A stretch of DNA of 64,000 bases from Aliivibrio salmonicida LFI1238 (GCF_000196495.1 NC_011313.1:868001-932000), one strand, 5' to 3'; shown: positions 37,864 through 50,315, counted from the first letter of the stretch. Notes: generated by a model not told the origin, from the sequence alone. Program-made: numbers and translations.

Positions 37864-38309
37864 GTTTATTTGATTTAATTGGTAACGACGGCATCGTTAT
37901 TACCTCAGCTGAAAACCTAACGGTTGATGCGGCACTTGATTTAACCTGCTCTGCTTTATTAGCAAAAGGGAAAATAAAACAAAGTTATTTAGAGGCAATT
38001 AAACAAAAACACAAAGAGATTGGCGCGTATTATGTTTTGGCTCCTAAAATTGCCATGCCACATGCTCGTCCTGAAGACGGCGTAAATGAAGCGGCACTGC
38101 AAGTCACTGTGTTTAAGAATGGCGTCAATTTAGAATCTGAAGATAACGGGGATGTGTTCATTTCTATCACGTTAGCGGCAATGGATTCAGACAGTCATAT
38201 TCATACAATTATGGCGTTATCTGAACTCTTCCAAAATGACGACGATATTGAAAAAATCATTAACTCTGATTCAATCGAAGAGATTGCTGAGATCATGAAG
38301 CAATACTAA
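37860..38309 (+). CDS. ulaC: PTS system IIA component, ascorbate/fructose-mannitol type
   Basis: 149 aa from ATG 37860 (MSLFDLIGNDGIVITSAENL), overlapping the IIC stop; the upstream frame extension from 37848 lies inside ulaA. The phospho-His is His68 in KIAMPHARPEDG. It completes the PTS, passing phosphate from HPr to UlaB. A terminator follows. Confidence 0.9.
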   Translation: MSLFDLIGNDGIVITSAENLTVDAALDLTCSALLAKGKIKQSYLEAIKQKHKEIGAYYVLAPKIAMPHARPEDGVNEAALQVTVFKNGVNLESEDNGDVFISITLAAMDSDSHIHTIMALSELFQNDDDIEKIINSDSIEEIAEIMKQY

Positions 38310-38328
38310 TGCTCTAACTACGTTAAAC

Positions 38329-38362
38329 GCCGTTGATCGAATTATCGCTCAGCGGCTTTTTT
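38329..38362 (+). terminator. Rho-independent terminator after the PTS operon
   Basis: GCCGTTGA pairs with TCAGCGGC (one G-T pair) across a 12-base loop, followed by T6. Confidence 0.8.
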
Positions 38363-38481
38363 ATTCCCCCCTTCTATTTCATTTCTTTTACACTAAAGGC
38401 CACAAAACCAATTATTATGTTTAGAAACTTACGCATTCTTGAGATAATAATTAAACCCTCAATTTTACGAGTACAACACCA

Positions 38482-39273
38482 ATGCAATCAGCCTTAGACA
38501 TTAGTTGGTCACTCATGGGTTTATTCAGCCTGACTCTCCTTATCCCATTCTCTATCAATCGTTTCTATCAGTTAAATCTCGCTAAAGATATCACCGTCAG
38601 TGTGCTTCGAATGGTGGCTCAACTTGTATTCATTGGTTTATATTTAGAATTTGTGTTTCAACTGGATAATCCCCTATTAAATGTGGTTTGGATCATCGCG
38701 ATGATCAGCATTGGCTCTAGCTCTATTGTGTCTAAAGCCAAGCTTCCAAAACGTCACATTTTCTTCCCTGTACTTATAGGGCTTCTTATCGGTTTATCAC
38801 CTTTGCTGCTGCTATTGAGCGGGTTAATTATTCAGCCTACCCCATTTTACAGCGCTCAATATCTGATCCCTCTTGCAGGCATGCTATTGGGCAACAGTTT
38901 GAGTGGCAATATCGTGGCACTGCAAAATCTCTTCACTTCGTTTAAAGAGCGAGAAAGTGAATATCACGCAGCGATTGCGCTAGGGGCATCCCCTCAATAT
39001 GCGTCAATTCCATTTGTTCGTGCTGCGATGCAAAAAGCGTTTGCTCCTATCATGGCATCAATGGCCACCACAGGATTAGTTACGCTACCGGGCATGATGA
39101 CAGGCCAAATTTTAGGCGGTGTAAACCCAATGGTTGCCATCAAATATCAATTACTGATTTTAATCGCCATTTTTGTCATGCTGACTATTTCTGTCACCAT
39201 CACTCTGCAACTCACCATTAAAAATAGCATTACAAAAGAAGGGAAAGTGTTGGTATCACTACCGACTGATTAA
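38482..39273 (+). CDS. fetB: FetB-family ABC permease (UPF0014)
   Basis: 263-aa inner-membrane protein with about seven segments, member of the FetB/YbbM group. GMLLGNSLSGNIVALQNL and HAAIALGASPQYASIPFVRA are typical; the latter is the EAA-like coupling loop. FetAB exports iron in E. coli, with FetA as ATPase. No fetA lies next to it in this window, so it uses a distant ATPase or has another job. Confidence 0.82.
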   Translation: MQSALDISWSLMGLFSLTLLIPFSINRFYQLNLAKDITVSVLRMVAQLVFIGLYLEFVFQLDNPLLNVVWIIAMISIGSSSIVSKAKLPKRHIFFPVLIGLLIGLSPLLLLLSGLIIQPTPFYSAQYLIPLAGMLLGNSLSGNIVALQNLFTSFKERESEYHAAIALGASPQYASIPFVRAAMQKAFAPIMASMATTGLVTLPGMMTGQILGGVNPMVAIKYQLLILIAIFVMLTISVTITLQLTIKNSITKEGKVLVSLPTD

Positions 39274-39303
39274 TCGTTTTCTCTTAATTATTGGGTTCTA
39301 CGC

Positions 39304-40284
39304 TCATTTGCGTTGAACCCTCTCTGTTAATTGGTATAACGTAAACAAAATAAACAACGTAACGGTAAGCTCCCAACCACGCAAAAACGTTCTTTCTAAT
39401 CCATCGTTTATGCTCGTGATATAGAGTTGGATAGGCAGCATCGTCGCGAGTAATGCGTCGCCATGAATGTCACGTTTGATGCCAACTTCATTGACCATCG
39501 CTTTGGCAATCACATAGATAACCATCGCTAAAACAAGACCATAAAAACCAATAACGGATTGATGTTCAACTAAGACTATCGTGAATATCGCCGCTAAAGC
39601 ACAGCCTCCTACTTGCGTTATAAACCGCCGTTTTACCGTCGCTAAAAATTTCTCACGCGTAAATTGAGAGGCCGCGGCAATAACCGGCACTAAACAAAAC
39701 GTTGCCGAGATAAGATCAACGATCATTAAAAAACCAACCCCACTGCCAATGAGCGCCGTTGATACAAATCGATGTTGGTAAGTGACCTCATGCGGTTCAA
39801 AAACAGGTGGTTTGCCACTGCTAACGATAGGAAATAAAGACACCATTGTCTTTGCGACAATTATCGTGATCACCATAGAAATAAAGATTTCATGAATTCG
39901 TGTCGGCATTGAGGCATCAGTGTGCATTGAAAAGATAACTACCAATATCCAGTTGAAAGTAGGCATTAACATCGCCCCTAACTTGGGTGGCGTGTTTGCT
40001 CTTTTTCTCATGTAATCAAAGAACAATAAACTGATCGTCCAAATGATAAATGGGTGACTCGAAAAAACCTCGCAAACCACTAATGCTAACGAGGCTGCAC
40101 ACAGAACCGGAGCAAACATCTTTACCAGTCCTTTAAATGAATAATCCTTCCCTTTTGTCATGACGATAACAGGGTATAACGCCAAATAAACAGGCGAATT
40201 TAACCCCATCAACTTACCGGCCAGCATACAAATCGTAACAGTTAACGTGATTCGCAGTGTTTCATTGAGTTTGCTGTCATTCAT
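39304..40284 (-). CDS. DUF2955 / FUSC-like membrane protein, efflux partner
   Basis: 326 aa with about ten membrane segments in two groups. The start NETLRITLTVTICMLAGKLM and the mid-region KPPVFEPHEVTYQHRF suit the DUF2955 family, which pairs with HlyD-type adaptors in aromatic-acid or drug efflux. It lies 15 bp after the adaptor gene, so it is in its operon. Because that adaptor is broken by an IS, the pump is probably non-functional and this gene may be poorly expressed. Confidence 0.8.
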   Translation of the reverse strand: MNDSKLNETLRITLTVTICMLAGKLMGLNSPVYLALYPVIVMTKGKDYSFKGLVKMFAPVLCAASLALVVCEVFSSHPFIIWTISLLFFDYMRKRANTPPKLGAMLMPTFNWILVVIFSMHTDASMPTRIHEIFISMVITIIVAKTMVSLFPIVSSGKPPVFEPHEVTYQHRFVSTALIGSGVGFLMIVDLISATFCLVPVIAAASQFTREKFLATVKRRFITQVGGCALAAIFTIVLVEHQSVIGFYGLVLAMVIYVIAKAMVNEVGIKRDIHGDALLATMLPIQLYITSINDGLERTFLRGWELTVTLFILFTLYQLTERVQRK

Positions 40285-40299
40285 TACACAACCCGCCTA

Positions 40300-40957
40300 T
40301 TAGTAAACGTATCGGAACAATGAAACAAAATGCATCCACGCTATTCCTACCGCATCAATGATAGGATTTCCATTAGCAACCATTACTGTTGCTCTTGACC
40401 CACTGATCAGATCGTTATTCATCTTATCGACTGCAATTCGAGTTCTTATTTTTTGTTGGTTTCGGATCCAACGATCGTCATTTTCTACGCTTGCTAACTG
40501 ATTTGTTGGGTTGTATACATCAAAAATCGCACTGTCTTTACTTATGATTTTTCCGTCGAAAACATGACCGGGTAATGCATCAAAAACAACATAGGTTGTG
40601 TTACCGGTTTTTAAATGACTGACGCCTTTTTCATTAAAATCCGCACTTATCCACTCCGCTTTGTCATTCACAACAAATAATGATGGTGTACCCATATTAA
40701 TATAACTGCCTTTTTGCAATTGTAGATTCGTCACTACGCCATCAATGGTTGATTGAATGTCAGTATTGCTAAGATCTAAACGCGCAGAAGCCACGTTATC
40801 AAGAGCAATCTTCATCGCTGCATTATCGCCATGATTAAGCTCCACGTTAATCTGCTCAATATTGCTCTTAGCTATCTCAATATTATTAATCGCTAAATCA
40901 AGCGCGACTTTGGCATCATCAATGGCTTTCTTATTGGTTAACCCTTTTTTAAAGGTA
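40300..40957 (-). pseudogene. HlyD/EmrA-family adaptor, C-terminal part (split by IS91)
   Basis: Continuation of the adaptor gene past the IS91 element. The frame is open from about 41020 to 40300 and native text starts near KKGLTNKKAIDDAKVALD. It then gives the second coiled-coil arm (LAINNIEIAKSNIEQINVEL), the lipoyl/beta-barrel parts (DGVVTNLQLQKGSYINMGTP) and the end FVSLFRYVY. A GTG ORF begins at 40845 but lacks the N-terminal anchor. Membrane-fusion function needs both halves. Confidence 0.75.
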
Positions 40958-40959
40958 AG

Positions 40960-42386
40960 GAATTTGAATGTTGCTGAGTTAGCATTGGCCCGTCTAAAAA
41001 AGCCAATTTCACCATCGCTGTTTTTTTAAAAGGTATCGAAAATATAATTATCGGGGATTTTATAACTGTTTTAGCCCTATTTCATGAGTTTTAGATACAC
41101 TTATCCTACAAACCTTATTATGCTGCCCTCAATTCTGACTGAACTATCGCATGGGTGACTAAATCATTGACCGAATTTCCGACTCGGAAATTCGTAAACA
41201 CCAGACGACTTTCACATAAAATACATTCGTACGGATCTACTTTTACATATCCTTTTAACATTGCGGCATACCCTGGCATTTTCGGCTCAGCTTCTATTGT
41301 CATACCTAAAGCTGCATAAACTCTAGGCAGAGCTTCTCCACGACGACGCATTGATAAAAAACCGTAGTATCGGATCATCTTGAAATGTTTATCAGGATAG
41401 TGCTCTACTATCCGTCTTATCATCTCTTCTGGTGATAATGTTAGGCTGTCTGTTGTTCCTGTTCGATGGTCTAAATAATTAAACGTTATCATTCCGCCTT
41501 TGGCGTAATGACTTAAACGTGACGCTGAAATTGGGGGCCGTTTTAAATACCGACCAAGATAGTTCATCGTCGGTTTTACATTATTTGTCTTTTTAGCAAA
41601 ATGAAGCTTCCAACGACGATTATATTGACTGCTTAAAAAGCGTGACCAATCCGTTTTATTACGGATATAGGGGCATTCTTCGCTTGATAAATCAAGCTCA
41701 TAATAAGCCTTACCCAATAAACTGACGATAGCCGCTCTCCAACAAGGCTCTGTCGTTTTCATTTGGAAGTAAATGGGTTTCCATAAACCGGTACGTTCAC
41801 AAATTCCCCCACGAGTGACCGATAAATGTAAGTGCGTATTCCAATTCAGTTTTCGACCGTAAGTATGAAGAGCACAAAAGATACCGACATCTATTCCTTT
41901 ATCTTTTGCCCATCCCAGCAGAATGTTTGCAGCACATTTGAATAATTTATTTAACAGCCAACGGTTATGACGAAAGATAGGCCATAGCGTGTTTGGAAGG
42001 GTAAAGGTGATGTGTTGATATTCGCATTCAGGGAAGACATGTTGTTGCTTTTGTATCCATCGCTCTGTGGCTTTCATGCCACAGCTACTGCACGCTCGAG
42101 ATTTACAGGTTTGGTGAATATATTTGATATGGGTACAGTCAGGGTTGCAACAATGATATTCGCGAGAGCCAAAAGCCGCTGTCCCACAGGACAGCATCTT
42201 TGTGACATTTTCAATCACGACCGCTCTTAGGTTAGCTTTGTTATTATGAAGAAATTTAAGCCAGTTATTTTGACTATTAAATAATTGTTTCAGGGGTTTA
42301 TATGCGTGCATGGCGATAGGATAAACGATTTATTGGCAACAATGGAAGAGGTTGAGTCCTTTTGATTTGCGCCGTAGGCGCCTATT
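40960..42386 (-). mobile_element. IS91-family element (ends approximate)
   Basis: Element carrying an IS91/Y2-type transposase inserted in the adaptor gene. The native reading stops after HRYLTLEN (plus-strand GTTC at 42387-42390, a tetranucleotide favoured by IS91 elements as target) and resumes near 40957. Such elements lack target duplications, so the left end is uncertain by tens of bases. Confidence 0.6.
41118..42311 (-). CDS. IS91-family rolling-circle transposase
   Basis: 397 aa. An N-terminal zinc-ribbon region (HQTCKSRACSSCGMKATERW) is followed by QHITFTLPNTLWPIFRHNRW, the histidine-containing HTYGRKLNWNTHLHLSVTRG and a C-terminal tyrosine area (HFKMIRYYGFLSMRRRGEAL), the HUH/Y2 arrangement of IS91/ISCR transposases. 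It is uninterrupted and of normal length. Confidence 0.92.
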   Translation of the reverse strand: MHAYKPLKQLFNSQNNWLKFLHNNKANLRAVVIENVTKMLSCGTAAFGSREYHCCNPDCTHIKYIHQTCKSRACSSCGMKATERWIQKQQHVFPECEYQHITFTLPNTLWPIFRHNRWLLNKLFKCAANILLGWAKDKGIDVGIFCALHTYGRKLNWNTHLHLSVTRGGICERTGLWKPIYFQMKTTEPCWRAAIVSLLGKAYYELDLSSEECPYIRNKTDWSRFLSSQYNRRWKLHFAKKTNNVKPTMNYLGRYLKRPPISASRLSHYAKGGMITFNYLDHRTGTTDSLTLSPEEMIRRIVEHYPDKHFKMIRYYGFLSMRRRGEALPRVYAALGMTIEAEPKMPGYAAMLKGYVKVDPYECILCESRLVFTNFRVGNSVNDLVTHAIVQSELRAA

Positions 42387-42785
42387 GTTCTCTAGCGTAA
42401 GATAACGGTGGTAATCTTTTTTCGCATCAATCAATTCTAACTGTCTTTGCACAAGAGTCAGCTTAGATGACGCTAATAATTGCTCTTTTGAATGATTCGA
42501 TTCAATGGCTTGTTGTAATTGAGATTCTGCTTTTTCAACGGCTAGTTGATATTTTGTTTTATCAATCGAAAATAAGAGTGAGCCTGCGCGAATATGATCT
42601 CCATTCGTAATGTATACCGCCGCAATTGTTCCTGATACTTCCGGTGCAATATTCGCAATAGGCTTATGAACCGTGGCTTGTGTCGTAAAAGGGGACACAT
42701 TATCCGATAAGATTAAGAATGCAGAAAAGCCTACCGTTATCGCTAGCACTGAATTAATCGCGTATTTGTACACATTGCCTTTCAT
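42387..42785 (-). pseudogene. HlyD/EmrA-family adaptor, N-terminal part (split by IS91)
   Basis: First 133 codons of a membrane-fusion protein: an N-terminal anchor (residues 8-27, INSVLAITVGFSAFLILSD), the first lipoyl half (IANIAPEVSGTIAAVYITNG) and a coiled-coil arm (LQQAIESNHSKEQLLASSK). After YLTLEN it reads into the IS and stops at 42330. The rest of the gene lies at 40300-40957. Divergent from the aldo/keto reductase gene. Confidence 0.78.
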
Positions 42786-43017
42786 TGTTTTTTATCTCTT
42801 TTGTCATCTTATTTTATGCGCTGATATTATCAATGATGGTGCTAAGAACAATAACAAGAACTGCAATTAACACTTCCATTTATGGAATCGTTTTAAGTAA
42901 ATCTCATTAAATAACCATAATTATGAGATTTATTTTCTGTCACGCCCAAAAACAAAAACACAAAAAACGATCTAAGTACGATAAGATAATAATAAAATAG
43001 ATTAAGGAACCCGCTCA

Positions 43018-44082
43018 ATGGAATATACAACACTCGGTAGCAGCAATGTGTCTGTTTCTCGCATCTGCCTTGGTAGCATGACTTGGGGACAACAAAATTC
43101 TCAAGAAGACGCGAATCAACAGATCGAATACGCGCTTAGCCAAGGAATTAACTTCATCGACACCGCTGAAATGTATGCGGTTCCGCCTTCCCCAGATACG
43201 TACGGAAAAACAGAAACCATCATTGGTAATTGGTTTGCTGCCAATCCAGAGCGCCGTAAAGACATTGTACTTGCAACCAAAATAGCCGGGCCGGGTTTAC
43301 CTTGGGTTCGCAACGCAGCTCCAATTACGGGTGAAGCTATTATTGCCGCTGTCGATGCGTCACTTGCGCGTTTACAAACCGATTATATTGATCTATACCA
43401 ACTGCATTGGCCTAACCGTACCTCTCCCCATTTTGGTAAGCACTTTCCTAATCACTTCAGATTTAGCGATTTTGATGCGAAGAAAGAAGAAGCCGATATG
43501 CTTGAGATCTTACAAGCATTAAATACCTGTATCAAAGCAGGTAAGATCCGTCATATCGGGCTATCAGACGATACACCTTGGGGTATTAATACTTACCTTA
43601 AACTGAGTGCTAAATACGATTTACCACGCATGGTATCTATTCAAAACGAATTCAGCTTATTGCACGCAAAAGATTGGCCTTATCTGATTGAGAATTGTCT
43701 TCACGAAGACGTCGCTTATCTGCCTTGGTCCCCATTAGCCGGCGGCATGTTAAGTGGTAAATATCTGGATGGTAAAATGCCAGAAGGAAGCCGTTGGACG
43801 TATTCACAACGTAACGGAATATTCCGTGATACTCCAGCAGCAAACGAAGCGCTCAACGCCTATATGGAAGTTGCAGAAAAACACGGTTACACACCTTGTC
43901 AGCTTGCATTAGCATGGTGTGACCAAATTGATGGCGTGACATCAACCATTATTGGTGCGACTTCTCTAGCGCAATTAAAAGAAGACATTGACGCTTTTTC
44001 TAAGCCATTAAATAAGGATGTATTAACCGACGTTAATGCCATTTTTAGAGTAAGCGTGCGGGGAACTACACCTAACAAATAA
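43018..44082 (+). CDS. tas: Tas-like aldo/keto reductase with an IS66-derived C-terminus
   Basis: NADP(H)-dependent aldo/keto reductase resembling E. coli Tas. Landmarks: MEYTTLGSSNVSVSRICLGS, catalytic Asp/Tyr/Lys in FIDTAEMYAVPPS and VLATKIAGPG, and the His in YQLHWPNR. Native coding runs 344 codons to NAIFR (44049); then the IS66 end supplies VSVRGTTPNK and a stop. Only the last few residues seem replaced (Tas has about 346), so activity may persist. RBS AAGGAA precedes the ATG. Confidence 0.88.
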   Translation: MEYTTLGSSNVSVSRICLGSMTWGQQNSQEDANQQIEYALSQGINFIDTAEMYAVPPSPDTYGKTETIIGNWFAANPERRKDIVLATKIAGPGLPWVRNAAPITGEAIIAAVDASLARLQTDYIDLYQLHWPNRTSPHFGKHFPNHFRFSDFDAKKEEADMLEILQALNTCIKAGKIRHIGLSDDTPWGINTYLKLSAKYDLPRMVSIQNEFSLLHAKDWPYLIENCLHEDVAYLPWSPLAGGMLSGKYLDGKMPEGSRWTYSQRNGIFRDTPAANEALNAYMEVAEKHGYTPCQLALAWCDQIDGVTSTIIGATSLAQLKEDIDAFSKPLNKDVLTDVNAIFRVSVRGTTPNK

Positions 44083-44130
44083 AATTCATTATGCGTATCT
44101 TACGATCTTTCATTTAACGAGAACGTAATT

Positions 44131-44298
44131 ATGCAAAAAGATAAAAAGAGAACACCAGAGCAATGGCACGCTCTATTTGAATCTCAGCAATCTAGCAAGC
44201 TTAGTGCCGCTGAATTTTGTCGTAACCATAATATTCTGCCAAAGACATTTAGTGCACGTAAAGCACGATGGAAACAAAAGATTAACATTGCCAGCTAA
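44131..44298 (+). CDS. tnpA: IS66 TnpA-like protein (short)
   Basis: 55 aa: QKDKKRTPEQWHALFESQQS, LSAAEFCRNHNILPKTFSAR and KARWKQ, the helix-turn-helix-like OrfA of IS66 elements in a short version. It is 45 bp before tnpB. Confidence 0.8.
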   Translation: MQKDKKRTPEQWHALFESQQSSKLSAAEFCRNHNILPKTFSARKARWKQKINIAS

Positions 44299-44343
44299 TA
44301 CTGAACCTCACTGGATAGGACTCTTATTAAAAGGGTATCAATC

Positions 44344-44691
44344 ATGAATGTATTTACTGATGTTTCCACCATTTATCTTCATCGTGATTTTGTCGATTTT
44401 CGCAAGGCCATTAATGGCCTTGTCGTGATTGTTGAGCAAGAAATGCAACTATCACCGTTTAGTGATGCTCTATTTATATTTTGCAATAAGCCTCGTGATA
44501 AACTCAAAATATTGTATTGGGATAAAACAGGATTCGCTTTATGGTACAAGCGATTAGATGAAGACCGCTTCAAATGGCCACGAAATATAAATAACGATAC
44601 GTTAGCATTATCAGAGCAGCAACTGACACTGCTATTACAAGGTTTTGATATCTTAGGACATCAACTGGTACATTATCAAACAACCCTTTAA
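44344..44691 (+). CDS. tnpB: IS66 accessory protein TnpB
   Basis: 115 aa with the family pattern: IYLHRDFVDFRKAINGLVVI, FIFCNKPRDKLKILYWDKTG and FALWYKRLDEDRFKWP. It is needed for transposition of IS66 elements; its exact role is not settled. Complete. Confidence 0.93.
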   Translation: MNVFTDVSTIYLHRDFVDFRKAINGLVVIVEQEMQLSPFSDALFIFCNKPRDKLKILYWDKTGFALWYKRLDEDRFKWPRNINNDTLALSEQQLTLLLQGFDILGHQLVHYQTTL

Positions 44692-44762
44692 ATAGTTGAT
44701 TCTCAGTCAAGAATAGGAGGCAACCGATTGATTACCTGTATTATCGTTATATAGTCATCTAC

Positions 44763-46250
44763 ATGACTGATAAAATAAAACCACTTCCTGATACCATTGA
44801 CGAGCTGAAAGCACTTGTGCTTCAGCTTGAAAATAAATATAACCGTCTTCTAGAGCAATTTCGACTGGCTCAACATCAGCGCTTTGGTAAAAGCAGTGAA
44901 TCTGACTCGACTCAATTTGATTTATTCAATGAAACAGAAGAAGAAATCATCATTGAAAATGATGACACACAAACGATTACCTACACTCGTCAAAAGCCAA
45001 AACGCCAACGCTTACCTGAAGACTTACCGCGTACTGTTATTATCCACGACATAAAAGATAAAACTTGTAAGTGTTGCGGTCTAGAGATGCATGCGATGGG
45101 TAAAGACATCAGTGAAAAGTTGGAATTTGTACCAGCTAAAGTGGAAGTTATTCAACATGTTCGTCCTAAATATGCTTGCCGAAATTGTGAAAAAAACAAT
45201 ACTTCAGTAGACATTAAACAAGCCCCAATGCCAGCGTCACCAATCCCTAAAGGGATTGCGACCGCAAGTTTACTTGCTCAAATTATTACGGCTAAATTTC
45301 AATACAGTCTTCCACTTTATCGTCAAGAAACGTTATTTCAGCAATGGGGTATCATTATTGGACGGCGAACGATGGCGGATTGGTTAATAAAATGCTCGGT
45401 ACTATTTACCCCTCTTAATAACGAGTTACATCGTATTTTGCTTGAACAACCCACTCTGCATTGTGATGAAACAACGGTAAATGTGTTGGATGTTGAAAAA
45501 GCAAAATGTTATATGTGGGTCTACTGCTCTGGCTATGATTCTCCAGGCTCTGGTGTTTTGCCTGGAATTGTACTTTATGATTATCAATCTAGCAGGCATG
45601 GCTACCATCCAGTTAACTTTTTAAAAGGTTATAACGGGTATTTACATACCGATGGTTACCAAGGTTATGAACAAACTGAAGCGATTTTAGTTGGCTGTTG
45701 GGCACACGCACGTCGACGATTTATTGAGGCTCAACGTGTTCAAGTAAAAGGGAAAACAGGGAGTGCAGATTGGGTATTGAGTAAAATCCAAAAGCTATAC
45801 CGGATCGAATCGTTATTAAAAGAGGCTTCCCCTGAAGCCAAGTATGTTGCTAGGCAGACAGAAGCCCGCGATTTACTTAAAGAGCTCCGTGATTGGCTTG
45901 ATAGCGCAGTTAGTCGAGTATCACCTAAAACAAAATTAGGTGAGGCGATTAGCTATACATTAAATCAATGGGATAAATTAGTTCGTTATATTGATGATGG
46001 ATTGTTATCTATTGATAACAATCGAGCAGAGCGAGCGGTTAAACCGTTTGTTATCGGCCGGAAAAACTGGTTATTTTCGGGTTCAACGGCTGGTGCAGAT
46101 TCAAGTGCAATGCTTTACAGCATTGTAGAAACAGCAAAGGCAAACGGATTAATCCCTTACGATTATATTAGGTATTGTCTAGATCGTTTATGTGTTGGAT
46201 CGCCAGATATCGATTCACTTTTACCTTGGAATGTAAAAGACAAGGTGTAG
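44763..46250 (+). CDS. tnpC: IS66 transposase TnpC
   Basis: 495 aa. Order: leucine-zipper-like start (DELKALVLQLENKYNRLLEQ), zinc-binding pairs CKCCGLEMHAMG and CRNCEKNN, then the DDE core with LHCDETTVNVL, LHTDGYQGYEQT and SIDNNRAERAVKPFVIGRKN. Intact and full length. Confidence 0.95.
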   Translation: MTDKIKPLPDTIDELKALVLQLENKYNRLLEQFRLAQHQRFGKSSESDSTQFDLFNETEEEIIIENDDTQTITYTRQKPKRQRLPEDLPRTVIIHDIKDKTCKCCGLEMHAMGKDISEKLEFVPAKVEVIQHVRPKYACRNCEKNNTSVDIKQAPMPASPIPKGIATASLLAQIITAKFQYSLPLYRQETLFQQWGIIIGRRTMADWLIKCSVLFTPLNNELHRILLEQPTLHCDETTVNVLDVEKAKCYMWVYCSGYDSPGSGVLPGIVLYDYQSSRHGYHPVNFLKGYNGYLHTDGYQGYEQTEAILVGCWAHARRRFIEAQRVQVKGKTGSADWVLSKIQKLYRIESLLKEASPEAKYVARQTEARDLLKELRDWLDSAVSRVSPKTKLGEAISYTLNQWDKLVRYIDDGLLSIDNNRAERAVKPFVIGRKNWLFSGSTAGADSSAMLYSIVETAKANGLIPYDYIRYCLDRLCVGSPDIDSLLPWNVKDKV

Positions 46251-46335
46251 TTCCCCGCACGCTTACAACCGAAAAGTCCATATCCTTAGGTATTTCAATC
46301 TCCAAATAATGCCAGGCACCTAACAAACACGCACA

Positions 46336-46367
46336 AAAAAGCCCATACCTTTCGGTATGGGCTTTTT
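46336..46367. terminator. Terminator of the rRNA operon
   Basis: AAAAAGCCCATACC-TTTC-GGTATGGGCTTTTT is a 14-bp stem with a tight loop. On the minus strand it follows tRNA-Trp by about 22 bp and is followed by a T run. Confidence 0.9.
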
Positions 46368-46388
46368 CGTTTGGCTTTCGCCTAAATA

Positions 46389-46465
46389 TGGCAGGGGTGG
46401 AGAGATTCGAACTCCCAACACGCGGATTTGGAATCCGCTGCTCTGCCAGTTGGAGCTACACCCCT
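46389..46465 (-). tRNA. tRNA-Trp (anticodon CCA)
   Basis: 77 nt including encoded CCA. Acceptor AGGGGTG pairs with CACCCCT; the anticodon loop is TTCCAAA between GCGGA and TCCGC; the T arm has GTTCGAATC. Last gene of the rRNA operon. Confidence 0.96.
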
Positions 46466-46527
46466 AAAATTATTTTAAAGACTTAATTCTGTCTAATTTA
46501 CTTTTTATTAAAAGTAAATAAATTCAA

Positions 46528-46645
46528 GCCTGGCGATGTCCTACTCTCACATGGGGAGACCCCACACTACCATCGGCGCTATTATGTTTCACTTCTGAGT
46601 TCGGCATGGGATCAGGTGGGTCCATAACGCTATGGTCGCCAAGCA
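46528..46645 (-). rRNA. rrf: 5S ribosomal RNA
   Basis: About 118 nt. On the minus strand it starts TGCTTGGCGACCATAGCG and contains the conserved CCCATGCCGAACTCAGAAGT, ending GACATCGCCAGGC. The ends pair. Distal to 23S. Confidence 0.95.
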
Positions 46646-46766
46646 AATTCTTTCTATCTACCTCAATAAGAGATAAATAATAATCTGGAAAGCTGTCTAT
46701 GCGTTCTTAATCACATTCAATCTGTTTCTTGCTATCTTAAATCCGTTCAAAACCCCTTGGGTGTTG

Positions 46767-49658
<2,892 letters not shown>

Positions 49659-50083
49659 ATACAACCCCAAGAGGTTTCGTATGGACGTTTGCTTTCACTT
49701 TTCAAAAATGAAGACAAAACAGCAACCAAGGTTGAACTCTTCATTGAGAGTTCTGGTTTTTCGCCGGATTCAAAATACAAGAACACTTGAATGTGTTTTT
49801 AATTTGTTTATCTAAAGATAAACAAAAGATATTAAGAACTTTTAAATTTTGATTTAACTTAATTACAGCCTGAGCTGTTTTGTTTTACTTTTAAAAAGTA
49901 AAAATAAATTAAGCTAAATCAGTCAGCTTTCCAAATTGTTAAAGAGCAATATAACGCCATTTAATTTATAAATGACAAAATACTTTTTAAGCATTCTCAG
50001 ACAAAAAAATCCGAACCTAAGTCAATGTCTTGAACTGGTTTGGAATCCTTCCAAAAATCTTTAAAGAGTATATCCATATGAAA
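49659..50083 (-). other. rRNA spacer between tRNA-Val and 23S
   Basis: 425 bp transcribed spacer without genes. It holds the 5' processing stem of pre-23S and AT-rich sequence with a Lys/Leu-type A/T stretch. Nothing else seen. Confidence 0.7.
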
Positions 50084-50159
50084 TGGTGGGCGATACCGGG
50101 CTCGAACCAGTGACCCCCTCCTTGTAAGGGAGGTGCTCTCCCAACTGAGCTAATCGCCC
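50084..50159 (-). tRNA. tRNA-Val (anticodon TAC)
   Basis: 76 nt with encoded CCA. Acceptor GGGCGAT; anticodon loop CTTACAA within CCTCC...GGAGG; T arm GGTTCGAGC. Third spacer tRNA of the operon. Confidence 0.96.
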
Positions 50160-50220
50160 ACATAGTATTTCAATTCATTCCTAACTCTATCAGAAATAAA
50201 CCCATTCTCAGTGGAAAGAA

Positions 50221-50296
50221 TGGTGGGTCGTGCAGGATTCGAACCTGCGACCAATTGATTAAAAGTCAACTGCTCTACCAACTGAGCTAACGACCC
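50221..50296 (-). tRNA. tRNA-Lys (anticodon TTT)
   Basis: 76 nt with encoded CCA. Acceptor GGGTCGT; anticodon loop CTTTTAA between TTGA and TCAA; T arm GGTTCGAAT. Second spacer tRNA. Confidence 0.96.
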
Positions 50297-50315
50297 TTTG
50301 TACTTCATAAAGAAG

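Larger units (their letters stand above)
44050..46266 (+). mobile_element. IS66-family element
   Basis: 2217 bp with perfect 24-bp inverted ends, GTAAGCGTGCGGGGAACTAC-ACCT at 44050-44073 and its complement at 46243-46266. It has the three-gene tnpA-tnpB-tnpC set. The eight bases outside the ends (TTTTTAGA and AACCGAAA) differ, so no target duplication remains, which implies a deletion or recombination next to it. Confidence 0.92.

Noticed and set aside
42387..42390. Firm placement of the IS91 right end at GTTC
   Set aside because: GTTC is a favoured IS91 target but it lies at the transposase 5' side, where I would not expect the target-adjacent end; kept only as an approximate boundary.
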